This document shows, piece after piece, positions 23,179 through 31,853 of a stretch of 47,347 nucleotides of DNA. Source of the stretch: Bhargavaea beijingensis (GTDB taxonomy: Bacteria; Bacillota; Bacilli; Bacillales_A; Planococcaceae); NCBI RefSeq assembly GCF_900101985.1, contig NZ_FNAR01000021.1, positions 1 through 47,347 of the forward strand. The letters are read 5' to 3'. A model generated the notes under the pieces. The model searched no databases. It was not told the origin of the DNA and worked only from the letters and a program-made list of their open reading frames with translations. Within the stretch, counting starts at the first letter, position 1; each line of letters starts with the position of its first letter. The position numbers and the translations under genes were made by a program.

Positions 23179-24189
23179 TTGAAGAAATTACTACTGCCCG
23201 CCGCACTGGGCTTGTCCATGATGCTGGCCGCATGCGGCAGTGATGACGGCGCATCAGGGAACGCCGAATCCGGCGGCGGTGAGTTCAAGCCGACCGAATC
23301 GATCGAAATCGTCGCGCCTGCAGGCGCGGGCGGCGGCTGGGACACGACCGCCCGTATGGCGGCGAAAGTCCTTCAGGAAGAAGAGATCATCGACGGCAAA
23401 ATCGGCGTCACGAACAAAGAAGGCGGCGGCGGTGCCGTAGGCTGGTCGTACATCGCCAACTATGAAGGTAATCCGCACAAATTGTTTGTGACATCGCCTC
23501 CGATGATCTTCATCCCGCTAAACGGCCAGTCCGAATATGACCATGAAGACTTCACGCCGATTGCGAATGTCATCGCCGACTATGCGGCTTTCGCGGTGCG
23601 CGAAGACGCAAAGTGGCAGGACCTGAACGAACTGTTTGAAGACATGAAAAAAGATCCGGCAAGCATCACGGTTGTCGGCACGTCGTCCCCTGGCTCGATG
23701 GACCACATGCAGTTCGTCCAGATCGCCAAAGCCGCAGGCGTTGACATAACGAAGATCAAGTATGTGTCCGCACAGGATGCGGGCGGAATGACACAGCTCC
23801 TGAACGGCAGCGTGGATGTCTACTCCACGGGTGTTGCCGAAACGGTCGAGCAGGTCAAGGCAGGCAAGGTCCGCGTCCTCGGCGTGACTTCCGAAGAGCG
23901 CCTGGAAGGCGAAGTCCTCGAAGACTTCCCGACTGCCAAAGAACAGGGCATCGATGAGACATTCATCAACTGGAGAGGCTTCTTCGGCCCTGCAGACTTG
24001 GAACCTGCTGCCGTCGAGTACTACGAAGAGAAGTTCAAGGAACTCAGTGATTCCGAAGCATTCGCGGAAATCCGCGAACAATTCGGCTGGAACGAAATGT
24101 ACCTCGACAGCGAAGAGTATAAAGCATTCCTCGACGAGCAGCGTGAAGACATCCAGGTGCTTCTTGACGAGCTTGGCCTTGCGAAGTAA
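23179..24189 (+). CDS. tctC: TctC-family substrate-binding lipoprotein of a tripartite tricarboxylate transporter
   Basis: 336 residues from TTG 23179 with AAGGGGG eight bases before. Lipoprotein signal peptide MKKLLLPAALGLSMMLAAC, with the lipidated cysteine at 19. The mature part has the TctC pattern: IVAPAGAGGGWDTTARMAAK, VGWSYIANYEG, PIANVIADYAAFAV, GTSSPGSMDHMQF and YVSAQDAGGMTQLLNGSVDV. It captures a carboxylate outside the membrane and hands it to TctAB. The true substrate (citrate, tartrate, terephthalate and others occur) is unknown. Confidence 0.92.
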   Translation: MKKLLLPAALGLSMMLAACGSDDGASGNAESGGGEFKPTESIEIVAPAGAGGGWDTTARMAAKVLQEEEIIDGKIGVTNKEGGGGAVGWSYIANYEGNPHKLFVTSPPMIFIPLNGQSEYDHEDFTPIANVIADYAAFAVREDAKWQDLNELFEDMKKDPASITVVGTSSPGSMDHMQFVQIAKAAGVDITKIKYVSAQDAGGMTQLLNGSVDVYSTGVAETVEQVKAGKVRVLGVTSEERLEGEVLEDFPTAKEQGIDETFINWRGFFGPADLEPAAVEYYEEKFKELSDSEAFAEIREQFGWNEMYLDSEEYKAFLDEQREDIQVLLDELGLAK

Positions 24190-24251
24190 GCAGGCCGTCC
24201 GACGAACCATTCCGGAATGGCCGGCTCCGCCTGTCTTCCAATAAGATTTCT

Positions 24252-24285
24252 GAACCCCCGGCTTCTGCAAAGAGGCGGGGGGTTC
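24252..24285 (+). promoter_or_regulatory. Intercistronic hairpin between tctC and tctB
   Basis: GAACCCCC (24252-24259) and GGGGGTTC (24278-24285) make an 8-bp perfect stem with no T-run after it. Such hairpins usually protect the upstream binding-protein mRNA, giving more TctC than membrane subunits. Confidence 0.6.
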
Positions 24286-24345
24286 CCGCCATCTTGGGCG
24301 CGAAAAATGACGAACCATCAATACAGCAACACAGGAGATGTTCCC

Positions 24346-24804
24346 ATGCTTAAAACGTTGAATCAGAAAGTCAGCCTGATCCTTATCGCGATCGCTGCGC
24401 TGTATCTGTTCGGTGCGTTCCGCATCCCGAGCTATCCGTATGCCATCGTCGATGCCGACGTCCTGCCGAAAACGCTCGGCGTGCTGCTGATTGTCCTGTC
24501 CATTTTCCTGTTCTTCGCAAAAGATTCCGAAACGGAAGAACAGAAAAAGCGGCGCGACATCCCGAAAAGAGAAATCGGCATGCTCCTCGGCGTCGCCGGA
24601 TTGATCCTGGCATACATCCTGCTTCTTGAAGTGATCGGCTTTGTCCTTACGACAGCGCTGTTCATTTTCTTCTGTTCGTTTTTCCTCGGGTACCGGAACC
24701 ACGTCGCGAACGGCATCACGGCGGTCGTGTTCCCGCTCGTCCTTTACTTTATGTTCACGGAACTGCTAAGCATCACGCTGCCTAGCGGGATCCTGCCGTT
24801 CTGA
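24346..24804 (+). CDS. tctB: TctB-family small membrane subunit
   Basis: 152 residues from ATG 24346, preceded by AGGAG (24333-24337). A longer frame from 24217 runs through the hairpin and lacks a ribosome site, so it is not used. Four membrane helices (about 10-28, 42-58, 80-98 and 108-145), with the short DADVLPKTLGVLLIVLSIFL segment between the first two, as in the DUF1468/TctB family. It partners TctA. Confidence 0.88.
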   Translation: MLKTLNQKVSLILIAIAALYLFGAFRIPSYPYAIVDADVLPKTLGVLLIVLSIFLFFAKDSETEEQKKRRDIPKREIGMLLGVAGLILAYILLLEVIGFVLTTALFIFFCSFFLGYRNHVANGITAVVFPLVLYFMFTELLSITLPSGILPF

Positions 24805-24817
24805 TTAGGAGGTTACT

Positions 24818-26320
24818 ATGGGTTCTTTAGATGGAATCATCACAGGCTTTCAGACTGCGTTCAGTCTTGAAGCCATCCTGTTCGTGATCATCGGTGTCTT
24901 TGTAGGAACGATTATCGGGATGCTTCCGGGGCTTGGCCCGATCAGCGCCATCGCTGTCATGATCCCGATGACATTCGGAATGGATCCGGCGACGGCGCTC
25001 ATCATGATGGCGGGCGTTTACTATGGCGCCATCTTCGGAGGTTCCACCTCGTCGATTCTCCTGAATGCGCCGGGCGTTTCGGGTGCGGTTGCAACGTCAT
25101 TCGACGGCTATCCGATGGCCCAGCAAGGCAAGGCCGGGAAAGCGCTCGCCATCGCGGCGATTGCTTCATTCACCGGCGGTACGGTGTCGGTAGTCCTGCT
25201 GATGCTTCTGGCCCCGGCACTGTCGAGCGTGGCGGTCTCGTTCGGACCGGCCGCTTACTTTGCCCTGATGCTCCTCGGCCTTACCGCCATTGCCAGCCTG
25301 TCCGAAGGCTCGACGATCAAAGCGCTGATTTCGGCTGTTGCCGGCTTCATGGTTGTCACGATCGGCATCGATGCCCAGACAGGCACGCAACGTTTTACAT
25401 TCGGCAACATGAACCTGCTTGAGGGCCTCGACTTCCTCGTCATTGCGCTCGGTCTGTTTGCGATTGCGGAAGTGTGCTCGCTCGTTTTGAACCGGAAAGA
25501 CAAGTCGGTCAAGGACACGCACAACATCGGCAGCCTAAAGCTCGATAAACAGGATCTGAAAGATATGAGCGGACCGATGACGCGCCACTCGTTCCTCGGA
25601 TTTATCCTCGGGGTCCTTCCGGGAGCAGGGGCGACGATCGCATCGTTTATCTCGTACATCTTTGAAAAGCGGCTCTCGAAAAACCCGGATGAGTTCGGTA
25701 AAGGCTCCGTCAAGGGCTTGGCCGCTCCGGAAACGGCAAACAACGCCGCGACGAGCGGTGCCTTTGTCCCGCTCCTGAGCCTCGGGATCCCGGGTTCCGG
25801 AACGACCGCCGTCATGCTCGGCGCGTTCCTCGTCCTTGGCGTCCAGCCGGGCCCGATGCTCATGACCGACCGGCCGGAAATCTTCTGGGGCGTCATCGCA
25901 TCGATGTACATCGGGAACATCTTCCTATTGATCATCAACCTGCCGCTCATCCCGTACTTTGCGAAGATCCTCAAGATCCCGCGCCCGCTGCTGATTTCAC
26001 TTGTCATTGTCTTCAGTATGATCGGGGTGTATGCGATCAGCTTCAACACGTTCGACCTGTACATGCTGTTGCTGTTCGGGGTCATCGGGTTCCTGATGAG
26101 GCTCTTCTCGTTTCCGGCACCGCCGTTCATCCTGGCATTTATCCTCGGCGGCATGCTCGAGCAGTCGCTGCGCCAGGCGATGACCATCTCGAACGGCAGC
26201 CTGTCGATTTTCTTGGATGACAAGATCGCACTCGGCCTGCTGATCCTCGCTTTGCTGTCATTTGTCTTCCCGCTCCTCAAGCAGCTTCGCAAAAACAAAG
26301 AGAAAGCAGCGGAAGCGTGA
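24818..26320 (+). CDS. tctA: TctA-family large membrane subunit
   Basis: 500 residues, usual for TctA, with TAGGAGGTT before ATG 24818. Conserved stretches are GTIIGMLPGLGPISAIAVMI, GVYYGAIFGGSTSSILLNAP, the related second-half motif LGVLPGAGATIASFISY, GKGSVKGLAAPETANNAATS and LSLGIPGSGTTAVMLGAF. These duplicated PGLGP/PGAGA regions form the translocation core. With TctC and TctB it completes a cation-coupled carboxylate importer. Confidence 0.95.
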   Translation: MGSLDGIITGFQTAFSLEAILFVIIGVFVGTIIGMLPGLGPISAIAVMIPMTFGMDPATALIMMAGVYYGAIFGGSTSSILLNAPGVSGAVATSFDGYPMAQQGKAGKALAIAAIASFTGGTVSVVLLMLLAPALSSVAVSFGPAAYFALMLLGLTAIASLSEGSTIKALISAVAGFMVVTIGIDAQTGTQRFTFGNMNLLEGLDFLVIALGLFAIAEVCSLVLNRKDKSVKDTHNIGSLKLDKQDLKDMSGPMTRHSFLGFILGVLPGAGATIASFISYIFEKRLSKNPDEFGKGSVKGLAAPETANNAATSGAFVPLLSLGIPGSGTTAVMLGAFLVLGVQPGPMLMTDRPEIFWGVIASMYIGNIFLLIINLPLIPYFAKILKIPRPLLISLVIVFSMIGVYAISFNTFDLYMLLLFGVIGFLMRLFSFPAPPFILAFILGGMLEQSLRQAMTISNGSLSIFLDDKIALGLLILALLSFVFPLLKQLRKNKEKAAEA

Positions 26321-26360
26321 CCGCATGATTGAACAGAAGGGCGGCATTGCTGCTCACCAT

Positions 26361-26404
26361 CGGGCTGATGATCCTGCTTGGCGGGATTAATCAGCCCGTT
26401 TTTT
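26361..26404 (+). terminator. Terminator of the tct operon
   Basis: CGGGCTGAT (26361-26369) and ATCAGCCCG (26390-26398) pair perfectly over a 20-base loop, followed by six T. Confidence 0.75.
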
Positions 26405-26845
26405 GTGCGGATTTGGCGGGGGACAGCAGATGACACCATGCTGACACTGATGTTTCTGTTTGGGCTGGCGGAAATCGTCGAGGAAGTCCTGGAGGTCAAT
26501 AGGTCATTACGGAAATCCTGATTAAACTGAGCAAAGGTGGACCGGCCGCGATCATCGCGGAACTCCCAGTTTGTTCATGATTGGCGTGCTCCATCAAAAT
26601 GCCACCATGTAATCACAAATTAAAGAAAAGGAGCTATCTGGCCACTTTTCTTTTATCTATGTATTATTTCACTTTGTCCTTATTAACTGCTGAAGGGAAA
26701 TAATCTTCGTAATCATTTGATTCCTTTTCTCGGGTAATCAAGAAAGGTACCAATGGTCGAAGACCGCCTAGAGAAGTAGACTCTTTAGGCGGTTTTTGTA
26801 TTTGAAGTATGGAGAGTTACCCCGGAAGGCGAATGGTTACCTGCA
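26405..26845. other. Gene-poor stretch with possible coding debris
   Basis: No intact gene. A short frame (MLTLMFLFGLAEIVEEVLEV) at 26438-26497, and a second frame beyond it (VITEILIKLSKGGPAAIIAE), look membrane-protein-like and may be the shattered remains of a transporter; I cannot name it. AAAGAAAAG (26622-26630) and CTTTTCTTT (26645-26653) form a weak hairpin, followed by the clear terminator at 26763. Confidence 0.35.
26763..26797 (+). terminator. Rho-independent terminator
   Basis: ACCGCCTA (26763-26770) and TAGGCGGT (26786-26793) pair perfectly and are followed by a T-run. No intact gene precedes it. Confidence 0.7.
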
Positions 26846-26916
26846 TTGATGATTACAGTATTTGGAAATGATATAGTTGAAGGAGTACTTCACACGTCTT
26901 CTCGGGAGGGAGCCGG

Positions 26917-27168
26917 ATGTGCAAAATTACCAACGGCACAGCAGTTAAATTCAATTCAACGACATTCTCTGATGTTGCTTGTAAAGAAAGTGATGTCGAA
27001 GAGTTGTTGCGCAAGAATATCTACATGATATGCGATGAAGAGGAGTCCATGCTGATTGTCGGCAAGCAAGTCCGGAACGCTCAGCGCGGCATCAGTGATC
27101 TCACGGCGAATTGCCTGTTTTTCGAATGGATGAAAATCTGTTCTTTTTCAATCAAATTCAAAAGTTAA
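26917..27168 (+). pseudogene. Fragment resembling the N-terminus of a DUF91/NucS-type nuclease-like protein
   Basis: 83 codons. The part NGTAVKFNSTTFSDVACKES, DVEELLRKN, then MICDEEESMLIVGKQVRNAQ and RGISDLTA resembles the start of conserved proteins of the endonuclease NucS/DUF91 kind, which continue with a D-E-N-G and an E-I-K catalytic segment. Here the match ends at SDLTA and an unrelated tail follows to the stop, so the catalytic core is missing. A gene of the full family has roughly 300 codons. I treat it as a truncated remnant; family recognition is from memory. Confidence 0.5.
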
Positions 27169-27280
27169 CGCAACAGAGAGCAAATCATTACACATTTGAC
27201 TACAGTGGATTAACTTTGGCAAGGGACGAATGAGTAAAAGCGTAAAGGGGCAAGCGTGATCAATACAACATACCAACGGA

Positions 27281-27463
27281 TTGATGATAAAACCAGGGAC
27301 CTATGTCGCCACCGCCGACGAGGGCGACGGATATGTTGCCATCATGTCCGGACCGGTTGGCAACAGTGATATTGTCGACAATGAAATCTTCTCCGGCCGG
27401 TTCCAGTTTACCGTCCAAGATGGCCAATACCTGAAACTATCGGATGCAACAATTGAACAATAG
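27281..27463 (+). pseudogene. Small beta-domain fragment of a secreted/lipoprotein-type family
   Basis: 60 codons from TTG 27281: IKPGTYVATADEGDGYVAIM, NSDIVDNEIFSGRF and QFTVQDGQYLKLSDATI. The pattern (G-x-Y then a repeated D-N-x-F-x-x-R-x-x-x-T-V-x-D-G-Q-Y-L-x-L) is that of a C-terminal repeat domain common in Bacillota surface proteins. No signal peptide or ribosome site precedes it, and an in-frame stop lies just upstream, so it is likely the tail of a lost gene. A clean terminator follows. Confidence 0.5.
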
Positions 27464-27480
27464 TAAAAGAATAAAAAGTG

Positions 27481-27516
27481 GATTCCAGCGTTTTCGACGC
27501 TGGAATCTGCTTTTTT
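27481..27516 (+). terminator. Rho-independent terminator
   Basis: GATTCCAGCG (27481-27490) and CGCTGGAATC (27498-27507) make a 10-bp stem, followed by TGC and six T. Confidence 0.85.
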
Positions 27517-27728
27517 ATATGCTCGGAAATATCATCAGTACTCCAAAAATGAGCAAATGATAACTTTTATTCAATAGTAATTATGAAGCAGCAGCAAACC
27601 ATTATTACTTCGCAAGACAGCAGATATTCCGTTATAAGACAGAATAACAAGAGTGAATCAATAAGAAATTACTCCGGCACGAAAAACTATATCAAAGTAA
27701 GTAACTAAAATATTAATAATATTCTGTA

Positions 27729-27757
27729 TTGCCATTCAACTTTCCCTCTGCAATAAT
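27729..27757 (+). promoter_or_regulatory. Predicted promoter of the acyl-CoA dehydrogenase operon
   Basis: TTGCCA (27729-27734), 17 bases, AATAAT (27752-27757), with TG at 27749-27750 making an extended -10. The rest of 27517-27728 is AT-rich and shows no gene. Confidence 0.55.
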
Positions 27758-27784
27758 CGCCTTAACTTATTAATCTAAGATAAC

Positions 27785-27799
27785 CGTTACCGTATAACG
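27785..27799. promoter_or_regulatory. Candidate operator CGTTA-N5-TAACG
   Basis: CGTTACCGTATAACG lies about 20 bases after the expected transcription start. It shares GTTACCGTA with the palindrome AGTTACCGTAACT at 35919-35931, just beyond the IclR gene that ends this operon. It may be that regulator's site. Confidence 0.35.
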
Positions 27800-27835
27800 A
27801 TAAATGGTCATGGTTATTCAAATGGAGGGGAAGGC

Positions 27836-28990
27836 ATGAAGGAACTACAGCTACCGCTGGTGCGGCTGACTCCTGAGCAAGAAGCGTTCCGGCATGAGGT
27901 CAGGAGTTTTCTGGACGAGGAGCGGAAGAAGGGGACGTTTGCGACGCATGCGGATTCATGGCTGAGCGGGTACAGCGCTGAATTTTCCAAAATGCTTGGG
28001 AAGCGCGGGTGGATCGGAATGACCTGGCCAAAAGAATATGGGGGCAGTGAGCGCTCGGCGATTGACCGGTATATCCTCACTGAAGAATTGCTTGCGGCTG
28101 GTGCACCTGTTGCGTCCCACTGGTTTGCAGACAGACAGTCAGGGCCACTACTTCTCAATCTTGGGACTGAGGAACAGAAGGATTTCTTCCTTCCGAAGAT
28201 CACCAAAGGAGAGTGCTTCTTCTCAATCGGTTTGTCTGAACCGAACTCTGGGTCTGACCTGGCTTCACTGAAAACTAGAGCCGAAAAGGTGGAGGGCGGA
28301 TGGGTCGTCAACGGGATGAAGACATGGACGTCCGGTGCGCACCATTCCCACTACATGATCACGCTCTGCAGGACTTCGCCGCAGGACGAGAAGCGCCGGC
28401 ATGACGGGATGAGTCAGCTGATTATCGACCTGTCCGCGGAAGGGGTCAGCATCCGTCCGATCCAGTTCCTTACAGGTGAGCATCACTTTAACGAAGTGTT
28501 TCTTGAAAACGTTTTCGTCCCGGATAACCGGGTCATCGGCGAGGTCGGTAATGGCTGGAAGCAGGGCATGCTGGAGCTTGCCTATGAGCGGAGCGGCCCG
28601 GAACGGATCCTCAGCACATTCCCGCTCCTGCAGGAGGCACAGCGCCTCCTGACCGAGCAACAAGATCAAAAGGGCCTGGCCGAAGTGGCCAAGCTAAATG
28701 CAAGACTCTGGTCGCTCCGGAACATGTCGATCGGGGTTGCCCAAATGCTGGAGGGAGGCAAGGACGTCGCACTGGCGGCTTCGCTTGTGAAGGACCTGGG
28801 CACCTTGTTCGAACAATCTGTTGCGGAAGCGGTTCGTCTGCTGTTGCCGATGCGGCCGTCCGTCACGGCGGAGCGTCTGCTTGACCGGCTGATGGCGGAA
28901 TCAGTCTTGCACGGACCGGGCTTCACCATCCGCGGAGGTACAACGGAGATTCTGAGGGGAATTGTTGCGAAGGGAGTGGCATCAGCATGA
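27836..28990 (+). CDS. Acyl-CoA dehydrogenase, catalytic-type subunit
   Basis: 384 residues, ATG 27836 with GGAGGGGAAGG upstream. Acyl-CoA dehydrogenase fold: helical N-domain (LTPEQEAFRHEVRSFLDEER, GWIGMTWPKEYGG), beta-domain with FSIGLSEPNSGSDLASLKTR and WVVNGMKTWTSGAHHSHYM, and a helical C-domain. Glu251 in LELAYERSGPER stands where isovaleryl-CoA-type enzymes keep the catalytic base. The C-terminal FAD-adenine motif GPGFTIRGGTTEILRGIVAK is present, but the usual R-x-Q-F-G motif is missing. That arginine motif appears in the next gene instead, which suggests a mixed complex of the two proteins, as described for steroid-side-chain dehydrogenases (ChsE4-ChsE5, IpdE1-IpdE2). Substrate not known. 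Confidence 0.9.
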   Translation: MKELQLPLVRLTPEQEAFRHEVRSFLDEERKKGTFATHADSWLSGYSAEFSKMLGKRGWIGMTWPKEYGGSERSAIDRYILTEELLAAGAPVASHWFADRQSGPLLLNLGTEEQKDFFLPKITKGECFFSIGLSEPNSGSDLASLKTRAEKVEGGWVVNGMKTWTSGAHHSHYMITLCRTSPQDEKRRHDGMSQLIIDLSAEGVSIRPIQFLTGEHHFNEVFLENVFVPDNRVIGEVGNGWKQGMLELAYERSGPERILSTFPLLQEAQRLLTEQQDQKGLAEVAKLNARLWSLRNMSIGVAQMLEGGKDVALAASLVKDLGTLFEQSVAEAVRLLLPMRPSVTAERLLDRLMAESVLHGPGFTIRGGTTEILRGIVAKGVASA

Positions 28991-30051
28991 GTGAAATGCT
29001 GGAATTCATTGCAGACTCGGCAAAAAAGATCTTTAGAGACCAGGTGACGAAAGAACTCAACGAGTCGGTGGAGTCCGGAGCGTTTCCGGAAGAACTATGG
29101 CAGGTGCTTGCAGAGTCCGGAATGCTATCAATCGGGGTACCGGAAGCACTGGGAGGCGTAGGTGGAGACGTGGAGGATGCGCTGGCTGTCCTTCATCTGG
29201 CAGGCAAGCATGCCGTGCCGGCTCCACTGCTTGAAACGTTAGGGGCTGTATGGACACTGGCAGAATTCGGGGAAGAGGCAGAACCTCTACCGATGTCCTT
29301 TGTAATCGGCGACTTCCTGATCGAAGAAGGGACTCCGCTTAAGCTTGAGCACGTGCCATGGGGAAGAGTGGCTTCCAAGGTGATCGTGGCTGGGACGATC
29401 AACGGGAAGCCAGGGATCGGACAATTCTCCACTGATGGAATACAAGTCGTGGAAAACCAAAACCTCGCGGGCGAGCCGCTCGATCAATTGGTGATTAATG
29501 ACCCGGATATCGAACTTCTCAGCGAGGGTGAACAGGCAAAGCAGGCGACGGCACGATTGCTTGAAATCGGGGCAGCCGGACGATCTGCCATGATGGCAGG
29601 GGCTATTGAACATGTTCTCAACCTTTGTGTCTTCTACGCAAAGGAACGGCAGCAATTTGGCAGGCCGCTTACACGGTTCCAGGCCATCCAGCATCATATC
29701 GCGGCAATTGCAGGCGAAGCAGCAGCTGTGCTCGGTGCACTTAGCGGCAGTAATGATGCTTTAAGCAGAGGTACCGGCAGCGATGAGATAGCAATGGCCA
29801 AGATCCGCATTTCTGAGGCTGCCGGCACGGTCTCCTCGAGGGCACACCAGCTGCATGCGGCAATCGGAATGACGTATGAACATGAACTTCACCTGTCCAC
29901 ACGCCGTCTCTGGACGTGGCGTGAAGAATACGGAAACGAGACTTACTGGGCCAACGTGCTGGCTGAACGTTACCTGACGAAGGAAGAGTCACTGTGGGAA
30001 TCCATTACTAAAACAAAGCGAGGGAATGTCCATGCCGGATCTGTTGTTTGA
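28987..30051 (+). CDS. Acyl-CoA dehydrogenase, partner subunit without catalytic base
   Basis: 354 residues overlapping the first dehydrogenase gene by four bases. It has the family's N-domain (LWQVLAESGMLSIGVPEALG), a shortened and divergent beta-domain, and a C-domain with YAKERQQFGRPLTRFQAIQH, the FAD-pyrophosphate arginine motif absent from its partner, and QLHAAIGMTYEHELHLSTRR. At the position of the partner's Glu251 it reads GAAGRSA, so no base is seen there. The C-terminal glycine motif (GGTxEI) is also lacking. The two halves complement each other, so an alpha2-beta2 enzyme is the best reading. Confidence 0.85.
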   Translation: MSEMLEFIADSAKKIFRDQVTKELNESVESGAFPEELWQVLAESGMLSIGVPEALGGVGGDVEDALAVLHLAGKHAVPAPLLETLGAVWTLAEFGEEAEPLPMSFVIGDFLIEEGTPLKLEHVPWGRVASKVIVAGTINGKPGIGQFSTDGIQVVENQNLAGEPLDQLVINDPDIELLSEGEQAKQATARLLEIGAAGRSAMMAGAIEHVLNLCVFYAKERQQFGRPLTRFQAIQHHIAAIAGEAAAVLGALSGSNDALSRGTGSDEIAMAKIRISEAAGTVSSRAHQLHAAIGMTYEHELHLSTRRLWTWREEYGNETYWANVLAERYLTKEESLWESITKTKRGNVHAGSVV

Positions 30052-30862
30052 CCACCAAAATGGAATTGCAAGCATCACACTTAACCGACCTAAGGCCCTG
30101 AACGCGTTCAGCGGAGAAATGCTCGACCTTTGGATCGAAGCACTGGAGGAAGTGAGGGACTCGGACGAAATCCGTGTTCTCATCGTCCAGGGTGCAGGCA
30201 AGGGGTTCTGTTCCGGGGGCGACATCAAGGAAATGATCGCCGGACAGGGATTCTACAAATCCGATAAAGATCAGATATCTTCCGGACTTAAGCGCAAGAA
30301 TTCCCTCTGGAAGAAAGTGCAGCGGATTCCGCTTCTGCTTGAAGAGATCGACAAACCGGTGATCGCCAAGATTCATGGCCCGGCTTTCGGCGCGGGTCTG
30401 GACATGGCGCTGATGTGTGATATCCGGATTGCGGGTGAGTCGGCGACACTTTCCGAGAGCTATGTGAAAGTGGGACTGGTTCCCGGCGACGGTGGAGCTT
30501 ATTTCCTTCCTAAACTGGCAGGACTGGACATGGCCCTTCATATGCTCTGGACGGGCGAGGCCATCACCGCACAGGAAGCAAAAGAGCGTGGAATTGTCTC
30601 CTTTGTTGTGAGTGACGAAGAACTGAACAGCTACACCCAAGCCTATGCCGAGCGCCTGGCAGCAGGACCACAGCAGGCCATCCAGCTAATCAAGCGTGCC
30701 GTCTATGCAAATCGTGATATGTCGCTCCGTTCGTCCCTTGATTTCATCTCCTCGAAGATGGGGCTGATCATGGAAGAGGCCGATTTCAAGGAAGGTGTAC
30801 AGGCAGTAATTGAAAAGCGGAAACCAGTATTCAATGCGAAAGACGAGGAGGTCAGAGCATGA
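30032..30862 (+). CDS. Enoyl-CoA hydratase/isomerase (crotonase family)
   Basis: 276 residues from ATG 30032, for which GAGGG at 30020-30024 is well spaced; ATG 30026 is too close. It overlaps the dehydrogenase gene by 20 bases. Crotonase motifs: ITLNRPKALNAFSGEM, the oxyanion loop GKGFCSGGDIKEMIAG, and IHGPAFGAGLDMALMCDIRI. At the second catalytic site the family's P-G-A/E-G-G is PGDGG, so the usual second glutamate is an aspartate; the sequence SESYVKVGLVPGDGGAYFLP is seen. It would hydrate or isomerise the unsaturated CoA ester made by the two dehydrogenase subunits. Confidence 0.9.
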   Translation: MPDLLFDHQNGIASITLNRPKALNAFSGEMLDLWIEALEEVRDSDEIRVLIVQGAGKGFCSGGDIKEMIAGQGFYKSDKDQISSGLKRKNSLWKKVQRIPLLLEEIDKPVIAKIHGPAFGAGLDMALMCDIRIAGESATLSESYVKVGLVPGDGGAYFLPKLAGLDMALHMLWTGEAITAQEAKERGIVSFVVSDEELNSYTQAYAERLAAGPQQAIQLIKRAVYANRDMSLRSSLDFISSKMGLIMEEADFKEGVQAVIEKRKPVFNAKDEEVRA

Positions 30863-31839
30863 AGATGAGAAAGTGGTTGGGGCTGGTTATTGCCGCCTGC
30901 CTGATCTTATTTGTAAGCGCTTGCAATTCATTTGGTGCTGAAGGAGAAAGCAGTTCATCAAAAGTGACGTTCACAACTGGCACCACGACCGGCGTCTATT
31001 ATCCGCTGGGCGCTCTGCTGGCGACGCATTGGACAAATGATGCAGAGATTCAGGTCACTTCCCAAGGTTCCAATGGATCCGTGGAAAACCTCAAGCTGAT
31101 GCAAAAGGATCAGGCGGACATGGCGTTTTCGACAGTGAACATTATCTGGGAGGCATATAACGGTAAAAACAGCTTTGAAGGAGATGCCTACGACGATATC
31201 CGGATTATGGCGAACCTCTATCCGAACGTGAGCCATATTATCGCCCTTGATGATTCAGGAATCGAATCCGTCGAGGACATCTCTGGCAAATCTTTTGTGT
31301 TGGGAGCGGCAGGATCCGCCACTGAACTGGAGTCCAAGCTGATTCTTGAATCCCACGGTGTAGATATCGGAAAGGTCAATGAGAACTACGTCGGGTTCAC
31401 CGAAGCCGTAGACCTAATGCGCAACAAGCAGGCGCAGGCCGTAAATATCTATACGGGCGTTCCGGCCTCCGCTGCGACCGAACTGATTTCTACCGTCGAT
31501 TCGAAAGTACTGAATATGACGGATGAGGGCATTGCCAATATGACTTCCGATGACTATCCGTGGAACTTCGAGTATGTGATCGAGAAAGGAACCTACGATG
31601 GGCAGGAAGATGAGATCCGGACGGTTGGACAGTTCAGTTCCATCGCCGTAGATGCCAACCTCGATGAAGAAACTGTGTACGAAATGACGAAATCCCTTTG
31701 GGAGAACCTCGACAAGCTCGCTGAAGGTCACTCGGTCGTGAAACAGTTCAAGCCGGAAGATGCCGTACAAGGAACAGCTGATGTACCGCTCCATCCAGGT
31801 GCTGAACGGTACTACAAAGAAATTGGAGTCCTTAAATAG
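30859..31839 (+). CDS. TAXI-family TRAP transporter binding lipoprotein
   Basis: 326 residues, start ATG 30859 overlapping the hydratase stop. A lipoprotein signal ends in LILFVSAC with Cys22. The mature protein has the TAXI pattern: FTTGTTTGVYYPLGALLA, VTSQGSNGSVENLKLMQKDQ and ADMAFSTVNIIWEAYNGK, then KSFVLGAAGSATELESKLIL. It binds an organic acid or amino acid outside the membrane for the fused permease encoded next. The window gives no direct clue to its ligand beyond the CoA-dependent enzymes around it. Confidence 0.92.
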   Translation: MKMRKWLGLVIAACLILFVSACNSFGAEGESSSSKVTFTTGTTTGVYYPLGALLATHWTNDAEIQVTSQGSNGSVENLKLMQKDQADMAFSTVNIIWEAYNGKNSFEGDAYDDIRIMANLYPNVSHIIALDDSGIESVEDISGKSFVLGAAGSATELESKLILESHGVDIGKVNENYVGFTEAVDLMRNKQAQAVNIYTGVPASAATELISTVDSKVLNMTDEGIANMTSDDYPWNFEYVIEKGTYDGQEDEIRTVGQFSSIAVDANLDEETVYEMTKSLWENLDKLAEGHSVVKQFKPEDAVQGTADVPLHPGAERYYKEIGVLK

Positions 31840-31853
31840 GAGAGGTGACATCC

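Noticed and set aside
24217-24345. N-terminal extension of TctB
   Set aside because: It would include the intercistronic hairpin and lacks a ribosome site; ATG 24346 has both site and family-like start.
23518-24702. 394-codon minus-strand frame opposite tctC and tctB
   Set aside because: It crosses two genes and the hairpin between them; sense genes have clear family signatures.
30912-30925. TGTAAGCGCTTGCA, 13 of 14 to the cre consensus
   Set aside because: It lies inside the TAXI lipoprotein gene and encodes part of its lipobox; a CcpA roadblock is possible but the codons explain the bases.
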